Shown here in pieces: positions 46,534 through 64,000 of a stretch of DNA of 64,000 bases (within the stretch, counting starts at the first letter, position 1; the number at the start of each line of letters is the position of its first letter). The DNA comes from Pseudisothecium myosuroides (lineage: Eukaryota > Streptophyta > Bryopsida > Hypnales > Lembophyllaceae): the NCBI GenBank assembly GCA_951799445.1, contig OX637291.1, positions 1,490,501-1,554,500 of the forward strand, given 5' to 3'. The position numbers and the translations under genes were made by a program. Under the pieces are notes generated by a model. It did no database searches. It was given only the letters and a program-made list of their open reading frames with translations, and was not told the DNA's origin.

Positions 46534-47190
46534 TTAACCCCTAAATGCCCAAGGCCCTTTTTAAAACTTCTAGGAATTTGCTCTAAATTGAACAAAAAGC
46601 CAACATTTTGATAAGTTGAATCAATTGTTTATGAATTGTAACCATACAAAATCAAACTAGACATGTTAGAGGTTACATAGGAGAAGAAAACACAACAATA
46701 TCACTTATGAATTGAAAGATTATAATGTTTGAACATGAAGGTGTTAAAACTGCAAAAGTGACTTGAAGTCTTTCAATCCTCTTTTCACATGCCAAATCTA
46801 AAAAGTTGGTCAACAAAGAAATATGCAGTTAAAGGACCTAACATGCATAACCCCAATCAATTTATGGCTTCTCAAAATCTACTCTATAATTTTTTTAAAT
46901 GAATTTCTAATGTGATTTTTCTTCGAAGATCTAGTGTATTTGGGGTTCATTTCCAAGAGCCTTCAACACTATAGAAAGTCAAGATTGCAGTGGATACCTT
47001 TGCACAAAATCTGAAATAGAATAATCATAATCAATAATTTTCAAAATCGGGTTTTTGGAGCTAAAACTAGACTTCAAAAAAGATTTTTTCAAAAATACAA
47101 ATTGCTAAAAATAGCAATTTGGTTAGGTTTAACTTAGCTTCAAAGTTTTGTCGACACCAAAATTTGGTGCCTCGGGCATTTAGAGGTTAA
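46534..47190. mobile_element. TTAA-flanked element, family E (657 bp)
   Basis: Starts TTAACCCCTAAATGCCCAAG (then G) and ends CTCGGGCATTTAGAGGTTAA. These are inverted repeats of 21 bp with two mismatches. The first ten bases equal those of family A, but the interior is different. No coding capacity. Confidence 0.8.
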
Positions 47191-47416
47191 AGGTTAGAGC
47201 ATCGCCACCCATTTCCCGGAAACAAGGCTGGTAAAATGGGTTGGCCCATGCTCGGTAGCTCCCGGGTTGCTTCCTTCCCCCATTCATTCACGGGGAAGCA
47301 AACACACCAGAAGAAGACAAATGAATGCATTCATGACTTGTCATAATAAAGAGCCAATCAAAATTCAAATTGAATAAAAAAAGATAAGAGATAGCCCACA
47401 CCCCAAGCAAAGTCAA

Positions 47417-48359
47417 TTAACCTCTAAAGGCCCAAGGTCTTTTTTCTGCCAAAAAGCACTGAAAACTGCCATTTCTATAGCAAAAAGTAAAAAATAAATA
47501 AAATTGTTTTTTTTTTCCACATCTAACCGTAGGATCTTACACCTAATTGGTATGAGAATGTGTGGAAAAAATTTCAGAGTTTTTGACCGCACAGATTGCA
47601 AGTAATCTGCGTTTAAAGTTAAAAAAACAAGCTTTTCAGCACATTGCGGGACCGGATTTTTTGACTTTAAACATTTTTAACTTAAAATTTTTGTACTACA
47701 GCGTTTTGAGCTTTAAATCTTTACAGTGGAGAATTGAGTTGAGAATCTAGGAAAAAAAAAAAATTTCAAAAAACTTAATTATCATCCTTAAAAAAATTGT
47801 TAAGTAGAAGTAGGTACAAGAGAGAAGGAAAATCTAAAGTATTCATATATTTTAGATGGAATTAAAATGCACTAATCCCAATGGTGAGATTGTTCTAGCA
47901 AGTAAACTAAACCATTCCAAAAAAAAAAAATTGAAAAATTGAAAAAAATGCATTCCGAAATGAATCCTACAAGTTATTTTTTTCAAGAAGATGCTCTAAT
48001 TGCCCGAAAAACAAGAATGTCCATAACTTCCTCATAACAAATCCAAATGAAATGAATCAAAGCTTTCCAAATAGGCAAAAATATAATCTATGAGAAAAAA
48101 AATATTAAAAAAAAAATTCAAATTTTTGTCCATTTTTTTATTGCTGCCCGGGCTGCCCCCCGTCCCCTGTTTTCAGCTTATTTGGTCATAACTTCTTTTC
48201 CCGGGCACCGATTGAGAAAAAAGTTATATTTTCACAAAGCTTATCAATTTTTCTATCTCCAAAAAAAAATTCAAAAAATCAGAACACAATTTCAGCCTGT
48301 AGGTACCTGCCCGAAAACGCATTTGTCCTCCGAAGGGACAACGGGCTTTTAGGGGTTAA
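47417..48359 (+). mobile_element. TTAA-flanked transposon, family A, copy 5
   Basis: Starts TTAACCTCTAAAGGCCCAAG and ends GGGCTTTTAGGGGTTAA, 943 bp, with the hairpin GTCCTCCGAAGGGAC at the right end. Interior as in the other copies. It is inserted in the Tourist-like element that begins at 47197. Confidence 0.85.
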
Positions 48360-48439
48360 ATTCATTAATGACTTGAAGGAATTGAGAACAAACCCAACAA
48401 CATCAAGCTGGGTCAAAGCGTGACAGGGACAGGGAGTTA

Positions 48440-49859
48440 GAGCATCCCCACAGCTACACGCCAAGGGCGTTGAAAACGGGCAGGGAGCGTGGTCGGGCTG
48501 ATTTACTTCCCCACGGCAAGCCTGCCAAGTGCGGAAAAATGACCGGCCGCGTTCAAATTTGAAGATGGCACTGGCAAACAGTGCCGCTTGAGCGTGGCCT
48601 GCCAAAGGTTTTGACCACCTTTCCAACCCAACTTCGAGGCACTAATTGTCCTTTTCACCAGTCTTCGAGGCACCGACCCCACCCGACCTCAAATTTTCTC
48701 ACAAGCAATTTTAACCTCAGTGAAGATTTTCTTTACATGTATCAAAAAAAATTGAAGAAGAAATACATTTCCAACTACAATAAAGTGTCCTTCATTTGTG
48801 TCTTGAAAATACAGAAAAAAGCTTTTTCAATTTTGAAGTGAGTAAAGTGAGAAGAGAAGCTCTCTATATACACATGGGGTGGTAAGAGGTAGAACAAACA
48901 ATGTGGGATAAGTAAATTAGATGTAGGAAGAGCTCAATCACTCAAAAATAATTCAAAAGTAGGAATTGTGTTAAAACTAAAATTTCAGACCTCATTTAGG
49001 CATAGTAAAATAATTTTTTCCAAAAAATTTTGAACCAAGAAAAGTTGGTGAATCAAGTTAAAATTCATCTCCAAAAATCCGTTTGAGATTTTGAGTCTCC
49101 AATCAAAAGTTATGGATAAATTTCAAAGTGGGGTTGAAAGATAATTATTTTTGACATTTTCAAACACTCTTTTTGAAATTTGTCCATAACTTTTGATTGG
49201 AAACTCAAAATCTCAAACGGATTTTTGGAGATGAATTTTAACTTGATTCAACAACTTTTCTTAGTTCAAAATTTTTTGGAAAAAATTATTTTACTATGCC
49301 TAAATGAGGTCTGAAATTTTAGTTTTAACACAATTCCTACTTTTGAATTATTTTTGAGTGATTGAGCTCTTCCTACATCTAATTTACTTATCCCACATTG
49401 TTTGTTCTACCTCTTACCACCCCATGTGTATATAGAGAGCTTCTCTTCTCACTTTACTCACGTCGAAATTGAAAAAGCTTTTCTCTATATTTTTAAGACA
49501 CAAATAAAGGAAACTTTATTGTAGTTGGAAATGTATTTCTTTTTCAATTTTTTTTGATACATGTAAAGAAAATCTTCACTGAGGTTAAAATTGCTTGTGA
49601 GAAAATTTGAGGTCGGGTGGGGTCGGTGCCTCGAAGACTGGTGAAAAGGACAATTAGTGCCTCGAAGTTGGATTGGAAAGGTGGTCAAAACCTTTGGCAG
49701 GCCACGCTCAAGCGGCACTGTTTGCCAGTGCCATCCTCAAATTTGAACGCGGCCGATCATTTTTCCGCACTTGGCGGGCTTGCCGTGGGGAAGTAAATCA
49801 GCCCGACCACACTCCCTGCCCGTTTTCAACGCCCTTGGCGTGTAGCTGTGGGGATGCTC
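48440..49859. mobile_element. Giant foldback element, 1.42 kb, arms ~700 bp
   Basis: The left arm from GAGCATCCCCACAGCTACAC and the right arm to GTGTAGCTGTGGGGATGCTC are inverted copies over roughly 700 bp each, meeting near 49150. They appear about 95% identical by eye. TTA flanks both sides (48437-48439 and 49860-49862). The ends share GAGCATC with the element in which it is nested and with the one at 37175. The apparent mirrored peptides in the two arms are a consequence of the palindrome. An older relative is at about 9755-10245. Confidence 0.85.
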
Positions 49860-49988
49860 TTAGTGTTGGGAGAGCTCATTTTGGAGTGACTGGTCTTATT
49901 TTGTCCCTCCCCAGGTCTGCGGTGGCTCACTTTTCCTTGGCCGTCCCCGCCCAAGCCCCGTCCCCGTGAATGGGTGGCGATGCTCTTA

Positions 49989-50861
49989 ACTGAAAGCCCT
50001 ATCCGACACTGCACGAGTTGAAAGAACCACAGGTTATGTAATTTCTGCATGATTTCAAAAAGCCGATAGAAAACATTACAACTTGCATGATTGAGGAGTC
50101 AACTCTCCGTCCGTCAGTCATCACCTGCAGTACAGTCCAGGGCGGACTTGCAGGACGCCCTCCAAGAAATTCGGATGGTGAGTTACTAGTAACTAGTAAG
50201 TTACGAGTAAGTTATCCGTCAGTTCCTTGTAGCAACCGACTTCCTTGCTCCACGTGAGTGAGTGGTTCCGATCATTTCCGTTCCTCGGCCCTCGATACAG
50301 TACCGACAGATCTTGCAAGTGGGCGAGGGGGCAACTGACCTGTGACTGCTCCCCCAGTTGATAAATCATTTCTTAACAGTTTTATTAAATTAGTTTATAA
50401 TATATTATGTCTAGTGGGTCTAGTGGGTTCCATACTACTTTCCACATAAAGCACAAGTGCTAAAGAGAATCTCTAACTTCTGTCTCCAAGTTCAGTGGGA
50501 GGTGTACGTGCAATCTTCGATTGGAAGGGGACTGACGACGCTGCCATGGCATTGCAAAAGCTAAGCTACTAAACTTATTACTGGAATAATAATAAGTCCT
50601 ATATACTGTACACTCCTATTTGGTAGGATGCAAAATAAGAGGAGGTGACAAAATGGGTGGGGCTTCCGTCAAAATTGGAAAGGATTGATGCCTACAGTAG
50701 TGAAAGCATGCGGCATGCCTTGCTGGGAGCGTCTAAATTTGTTTTGGTGGTGGGAGAGTGACGTGTACGTTGAAGTACAATGGCGACTCATTTGGGGGGG
50801 TCAGTCCATTTGGGGACAACCAGGCACTCATGCATCGGGGTTGTACGTTACTTTCATCCTT
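49989..50861. other. Intergenic stretch
   Basis: No gene. A small cluster of short direct repeats around GTTACTAGTAACTAGTAAG lies at 50183-50210. Confidence 0.35.
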
Positions 50862-50864
50862 AAC

Positions 50865-51740
50865 TAGTGTGCCCTGTGTCAACGGCCACAGCGGTATAAT
50901 TAAAAGCAAAAGTAAAAGTAATGTCCAATTCTTTTGTTAATAAAAAAACTTCAAAATTCGATACTTTTTCTACTGCGAGTTGAACGAAACACGGAACAAA
51001 GCCTGTGCACCGCTCCTCCTAGAGAGCTTTTTGATGCCAGTAAGGTAGAAGCACCTAAATGGAACACTTATTCAAGATCTGCAGATCTTGAGGGTAGCCA
51101 CAAAATAAAATGATAAGCTCTTGTTAGGAAATGGTTTGGAAAACCAACAAAATTGGTTTTGTATATTTTCAAGCTTGCATGAATATAATACAAATTTCAA
51201 AAACACATGTGTAGGTGCACCTACTGTGCACACTAGACTAACACCAAAGTCGGCATAGAAGCACTCAAAAGGGACAAATTGTAAGCTTGGATCACTCACA
51301 CAAAATTGGTCAACGCAAGAAACTCCATCATGACAGTGACAGCTTCTTGGAACTTCACCTGTTTGCTTGGGGTCCCCACTTGTTTACTTTGGGTCTACTT
51401 GCACATGGATTTCGGTCTTTTCTAGATGTTTATAAACAAATCTTGTTACATTTAGGTGCTTCTATTTTACCGGAACACAACTTGGAGACACACAATTCTG
51501 AAGATCTCACCGGAAGAAATAAACAAAACAAATAAAACAAACAAACAAACAACCTCATTTAATATATGGACTAGTATGCCTCGTGCCATTGCCATTGTCA
51601 AAATAAAGTAAAACAAAAGCAAATTAAAAAAAAATTATTCATAAAAAATTCAAAAGTCAATATCTTTTCTGCCATGAGTCAAAATGCCACAAAACAAAGT
51701 CCCTGCACCCCTCCTTGTTGCTTATAGATTCTAAAAGATT
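50865..51740. repeat. Third locus of the GTTGCCACAA repeat, with an inserted element
   Basis: A unit starts at about 50863 (ACTAGTGTGCCCTGTGTCAA), is interrupted at 51045-51466, and resumes with GACACACAATTCTGAAGATC and AACAAATAAAACAAAC. A second unit starts at about 51570 and is cut short near 51730. A fragment in reverse orientation (GTTTGTTACGATGAGATTTC) lies at 51958-51977. Confidence 0.6.
51045..51466. mobile_element. Small inverted-repeat element inside the GTTGCCACAA repeat
   Basis: The left end TAGAAGCACCTAAATGGAAC and right end GTTACATTTAGGTGCTTCTA are inverted copies with one mismatch. Inside are two perfect palindromes, CAAGATCTGCAGATCTTG (51073-51090) and GTAGGTGCACCTAC (about 51210). 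About 422 bp; a TA target is possible but unproven. Confidence 0.55.
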
Positions 51741-52006
51741 AATAAAAAAAATTTAGTAGCCCTTTCTTGAGAGAAGCTAATTTGGGGCATTTTTTAATAC
51801 ATTAATCTTTCTAAAGTGGTTAAGAGAAAAATGTGGATGAATTTGCCAAAACTACAATTGAAGTGAATATGCAATTTGCCATATTTTGGACAAAATTAAT
51901 TAGTTTTAGGCAATATCTATCTACATCTTAAATGAGGTTGTTAGTTTATTTGTTTTGTTTGTTACGATGAGATTTCCGGAACCAAACGCCCCCGGTGGCA
52001 TTTTTG

Positions 52007-52368
52007 TAGTAGAGAAAATTTCAGGCCTCCGGAGGGCTACTCTATAGCCCTCCGAGGTACCCTGAAATTTGTTTTTTTTGGTTGAAAATTTCGTTTTTCC
52101 CTTCTTCCCGCCCACCTGAAACTACATTGGCAGTGGCACAGGAACCGAATTTTACGAGTAAATTTTTTTTAATTTTTAATTTTTTTTCAATCTTTAAAAA
52201 ATTATTTAAAAAAAAAAAAAAAAATCGCAAAAACTGACTATCTCGGCGAGCAATTAGTTAAGCTAATTGCTCACTGCAACAGTTTTCTGGAGTGACAGAC
52301 TAAGCTTTTTAATAGCTTGGTTTGTCACTCCGGAGCAGCCCTTCGGAGGGCTGAAAATTCCTCTAATG
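52007..52368. mobile_element. Palindrome-rich element, CCTCCGGAGGGC family, copy 1
   Basis: The left end TAGAGAAAATTTCAGGCCTC and right end GAGGGCTGAAAATTCCTCTA plus ATG are inverted. It contains CTCCGGAGGGCTACTCTATA next to GCCCTCCGAGG, and AAGCTTTTTAATAGCTTGG with a flanking TGACAGAC/GTCACTC dyad. It is related to copy 2 at 53670-54378. Confidence 0.65.
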
Positions 52369-53183
52369 GATACTGTCAAAAAGTCCTCAACAAGGAAAGA
52401 ATCTTATCTTTAACTAGAGTTAGGATCACAAATAAAATTTTGGAGATTAGGGGCATTTGGTAAGTATAAGAATAAAGTACACTCTACAAAATGATTTTTT
52501 GAAGACTAGCTACTTGGGCTTTCAATGTGGCTTTGTTTAGCTTTCAAGCCCCTTAACTTTGAAAAAAAGACATTGGAACTTTAGATTTGAGGAAAGCCTT
52601 AATTTAGGAAGAAATATGCAAAATTTCAAAGGAAAATTTTGTTGCACTCTTCCTGCCAAAGTTAGGTCTGAAAACAAAAAGTGGCATCAATTTATTTTCA
52701 ACCATGAATCTTCATTTTTCTAGATATAAATTTTTTGTAGTCTATTCCAGCAATAGATGGGCACATTTTATATTATGGGCATCGAAGAATAGATTATTTA
52801 ATGTCCATCATATTTATAGAAAAAACTTATTTCCATAAAATTCTTAAGAATGTTCAATTTTTGTTTTAATTTTTTGAATGTTTTAATTTTATTTTTTCAA
52901 TAATTTAGACATCAAAATATCTATTTTTTTTATAAATATTGTTCAATTATTTTGTGAGTAACTTTTGATCTACATTTTTTCAAATTTCAAATTTTGATGA
53001 CATGTTATTTTTAGTTTTATATTCATTATTTATATTTTATTTTATCTTAAATGTTTTTTCCTGAAAAGATATAGTACCGTGCAATAGGACCCTTAAAAAC
53101 GCTATGTACAAAATTGACCAGTCTTTCTTGTAATCTTCAGACCCTAACCCTAGAATCTACAAGTTTCACATTTCCAAAAAATT
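52369..53183. other. AT-rich intergenic stretch
   Basis: No gene, repeat or RNA recognised. Confidence 0.35.
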
Positions 53184-53323
53184 GTTATGGGTAATTTCAT
53201 TAAAATGGCGGTATTCCGCGTGCCACTTTGACGATGTGCCATTTTCACCATCTAGGGCAGGCGTTCTAAATTGTTTTTAGGCCATTTTAAAAGAATATTG
53301 CCATTTTAATTAAATTGCCCATT
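53184..53323. mobile_element. Small MITE, ATTAAAATGGCG family, copy 2
   Basis: Left TTATGGGTAATTTCATTAAA then ATGGCGGTATTCC; right AATATTGCCATTTTAATTAA then ATTGCCCAT, inverted. About 140 bp, with CATCTAGGGCAGGCGTTCTA in the middle, related to the other two copies. Confidence 0.65.
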
Positions 53324-53669
53324 GTTGAACTTGAATTTTTTGGTTGGTTATAGTTTGACAATAAGACAAAGTTCTTTTCAAAATTTAGCTTCTCCCTACT
53401 CATATAGAAGTGAAAGCATTATGAAATTTAGTGAAATTTTAGTCCTTTGGAAAATTCAAGAAACCTTTTCCAATTCTAATACAACATGGAAGTTTCCTCT
53501 TAGAAAAACCCTTTTGAAGTATAGTCAACACTAATATATACAAGGTGTTAAGAAGGCACATTAAGTCTCATAAATCCTTATTTAGATAAATCTATCTACC
53601 CATATAATGCTATTATATGGCTTATTGGTGTTTTCGTTTTCTACTATATGTATGGTGCCTTGTGAGTGA

Positions 53670-54378
53670 CATTAGTGAAAATTTATGGCCTCCAGAGGGC
53701 TGCTCCAGAGCCCTCCAAGGTACCTTGAAATTTGTTTTTTTGGGATTGAAAAAATCATTTTTCCTCTATTCCTGCCCACTTGAAATTGTAGTGGTAATGG
53801 CGCAAGAACTGAGTTTTACGAGTTTAAATTTTTAAAATTAATTTTTTTTTTTAATCTTAAAAAAATAAAAATATATATCTCGCAAAAGCTGACTGTTTCA
53901 ACAAGCAGTCAACCAAGCTGACCATTAGAGAAAAAACTGGCCCTCCGGAGGGCTGCTCCGTAGTGACATGCCAAGCTATTAAAATGCTTGGCCTGTCACT
54001 GCAGAATTGGCCCTCGGTGAGCAGTCAGCTTGGCTGACTGCTCGCCGAAACGGTCAAAAATCGGATTTTTAAAAATTTTAAAAATTTTAATTTTAATTTT
54101 TTTGTAAATTAAAATTTTTTTTACTCGTATGTTTCGTTTCCTGCGCCACTGTCGCAGCAGAAACTGCTGCGCGGAAATAGGGGAAAAATTGATTTTTTTG
54201 CAAAAAAAAAGTAAATTTCAAGGTCCTCCGGAGGGCTGTAGAGCAGCCCTCCGGAGGATCAAGATTTTCTCTAATGCTTCTGACTGCGGCACTTTTCCAG
54301 GGTGACAGACCAAGCTTTGAAATAACTTGGTTTGTCACTCTGGAGCAGTACTTTTGAAGGCTGAAAATTTTTCTAATG
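53670..54378. mobile_element. Palindrome-rich element, CCTCCGGAGGGC family, copy 2
   Basis: Left end CATTAGTGAAAATTTATGGC; right end GGCTGAAAATTTTTCTAATG. Inside are at least three GC-rich dyads of the CTCCGGAGGGCT type (53690, 53943, 54225) and two CAAGCT...AGCTTGG-type dyads linked to TGACAGAC/GTCACT. The 362-bp copy at 52007 lacks the middle part. Its two halves may be a head-to-head duplication of a smaller element. Confidence 0.65.
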
Positions 54379-56451
54379 TTTACAAATTAATAATTGATCA
54401 ATTATAGAGTGGGGGGGGAAGTCCAAATTTTAGAATTCCCTTATATTAAAGGTTCAATCATTCCATTTGAGTATTAAGGTGGCTATTAGTATTTTGATTG
54501 TCGACTTGTTGTCAATTTTGTTAAATTACCTCAATCCTAAAGCCAAAAATTGAAAACCAAATCTACACAATGCTCTAAAAACTTGGACAAGTACAATATA
54601 TTACCTAAAGCAACCGTTTGGCTTGAAAAGTGCCAAAGTCGTAGAATATACCAAATTAGATTGCCCTATTTTCACCAATTACTTGTTTGTTTTGCAACCC
54701 ATTTTACTATAGGCAAACTTCACATAAGAAAAGAAAGGAGGAAAAAAGTTTATGAATTTGCCAAAACCATCTCAACAACATACAAGACTCACAAAAATTT
54801 GAAACAATTATACTAATTATAGTCAACTGATGGATGAAAATGACAGATGAATGTATTGTACAAAATGGATGATTATTCTGACCCGCGTGCATTCTAATAA
54901 GTCGCTCACGTACTCTACCACCCAGAAAGCAAAACGCGGAATCACTTGTCGATGCTCGTTCCTGAAATCTCTTGTGGAGCAGTGAATCAGTGATCCCAGG
55001 TATGAATTTCACAATTACAATTGCAGATACCTCAAGCTGCTAAAAACACTCCGCCAGGAGGTAAGCTCCCAAACTAACACAGTAATAATGCACTACAGTA
55101 TGCTTTAAAGCTGTATATATCTTCAAATGAATTTTACAGAACCTCAGCTAAATTGAGCCGCACAACCTGTGAGTTAGACTGTAGAACTTCAGTTATGCAT
55201 GACAGCCTGGATCGACACACGCTGCAACCGAACTTATTGATGAGTACAGTATTACACTATTCAAGTATGCCCTTTCAGAATTCACTGATGCTCAAGCTAG
55301 CTACCGTAATTATTCCTGTGAAACACTGAAACTGAATCCCAGTCCCAAGAAAGCAACACCCTACAGGCCTACACAGTCATTTCAACCCTGTTTCAAGGCT
55401 GTTTCAAGGCCGTTTCAAGCAAAGGCTGGTTGACTTGGAGAACCAAAAGTCGGTTGACCCCTTAAGAACAGCACGTGCATGACACCGCATCGCTGGTTTC
55501 TCACTTATTTCACGCTTATCGCCTTGGACGCCACTTGGATTTTTCCTAATTTAGGGTAACCTCCCAGGTCAACTTGCAGCCCGGGAATGAGGACTGCTGG
55601 TGGATGCGGATCTGATGAAGTTCACAAGTCTAGCTGTTGTGAGGTAGCTTGCTGCAGAGGGGTAGCTAGAGAGGAGGTAGCTTGAGAGAGGTACCGTAAG
55701 CTTAGTATTGCATTCGAACGTTTCGTGGAATTTTTGTGTGGACAGCCAGGGAGCTCTGGTTGTACGTTGTAGACTACGAGATGAAGTTTTGCAGCGTTTT
55801 GATCAGTACCGACTGTTGTGTATCGATCAAAATGTGAAGCCCGTGTTGCGGGAGCCTGAAACTCATTGAGTTCAGTGCGCTAGCTTTCGTATCAAGTTGT
55901 CAGTAGAGCTCACAAGCTTTCAAATCCATGGAAGATGCACAGTTGCGAAGTCTAAACAGGCCAACCAGTTGGTGATATCGATCGATTCTAGGAGCAGGTT
56001 CAGAGTATCACTCTATTAGACTATCACGGTTTCGTAATTCTTCGGAAGGAGTGCTAGGAGCGCGAGTATCCCAATGGGTGCATCAGAGGGTGTGGGACGT
56101 TCTATCATGCAAACATCAGGTTCGAATATGTGTAGATCTAGCTTTGCGGTCTTTCATTCTAACGTACCGGCAAAACACTCATGCTTACCGACAAAAAGAT
56201 AATTATAAGAATATGTAAGTCTTGAACTGCTTCAGAGCCGTAGTGAAGGACTAATTAATATGCACCAGCATCAGGTTATGTTAAGAGTTGAGGATTCATG
56301 ACGAGACAGTTTCGATGTTTATGTTTTGCACCGACGTACGTGGACGTTGACGGAGTCTGTTTTTTCATTTGCAATGGGAACTTGGGAACTCAAGGAGGTT
56401 GTGTGAGTGATAATCGATTTTGAGGTTTGGTTTCAGTCTTTGTTAGAAGAG
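54379..56451. other. Upstream region of the LRR receptor kinase gene
   Basis: Up to about 54830 it is AT-rich; after that, mixed unique sequence. A short run of CTGTTTCAAGGC repeats lies at 55385-55420. The last kilobase probably holds the promoter and 5' leader of the gene starting at 56452, but no TATA box or leader splice site can be fixed with confidence. Confidence 0.35.
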
Positions 56452-63934
<7,483 letters not shown>

Positions 63935-64000
63935 GTAAGTTCGCATACATACCACACTTCCTCAATAAATGCCGAGCTTCAGAATCGAAACCACAATTAC

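Larger units (their letters stand above)
47197..49985. mobile_element. Tourist-like MITE expanded by two nested insertions
   Basis: Left end GAGCATCGCCACCCATTTC; right end GAATGGGTGGCGATGCTC. Both are flanked by TTA (47194-47196 and 49986-49988). Removing the family A element (47417-48359) and the foldback (48440-49859) leaves about 425 bp, close to the 394-bp MITE at 37175. TTA duplications indicate PIF/Harbinger-type mobilisation. Confidence 0.65.

Noticed and set aside
48279..49969. Two nearly identical peptides read on opposite strands (48279-48626 minus and 49673-49969 plus), and another mirrored pair at 48581 and 49485
   Set aside because: They are the two arms of one palindrome; the reading frames differ at the ends, have no domain and are not conserved as protein.

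Overview
The window looks like nuclear DNA of a land plant. It holds three plant genes split by GT-AG introns, set in AT-rich DNA crowded with transposable elements. The genes are a strictosidine synthase-like protein (APMAP/SSL type), the alpha subunit of translation factor eIF2B, and a leucine-rich-repeat receptor kinase that runs off the right edge. The hAT-type transposase relic reminds me of moss and lycophyte families, so a non-flowering plant is possible. That is inference only; I cannot name the species.

Layout: 0-6.9 kb holds three transposon proteins. They are a large AT-hook protein with an in-frame stop, an apparently intact PIF/Harbinger transposase (minus strand, 4810-3515) and a frameshifted hAT relic. 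From 6.9 to 15 kb there are only repeats. The strictosidine synthase-like gene (minus strand, three exons) lies at 15.26-18.1 kb. Repeats follow to about 26.9 kb. The eIF2B-alpha gene (plus strand, six coding exons, probably a long intron-bearing leader) lies at about 27-31.2 kb. From 31 to 54.4 kb I found no gene, only layered mobile elements. The LRR receptor kinase (plus strand, 20 exons visible) occupies 56.45 kb to the end.

The three cellular genes have unrelated housekeeping or signalling roles and show no functional link. The most striking content is the mobile-element landscape. At least three families of non-autonomous elements begin and end with TTAA plus a short inverted repeat (one near 0.93 kb in five copies, one of exactly 230 bp in two copies, one of 657 bp). 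For one copy a related repeat elsewhere in the window shows the unoccupied TTAA site. Other elements have TTA target duplications typical of PIF/Harbinger-Tourist elements. These include a 1.42 kb near-perfect foldback nested, with a TTAA element, inside a third element. There is also a 357-bp near-perfect hairpin inside a LINE insertion bounded by 14-bp target duplications, an 84-bp LINE-tail insertion with a visible empty site, and a stray 26S rRNA sarcin-ricin-loop fragment.

Limits: all coordinates and alignments were done by eye. Exon boundaries of the three main genes are phase-consistent throughout. Repeat boundaries are approximate where stated.
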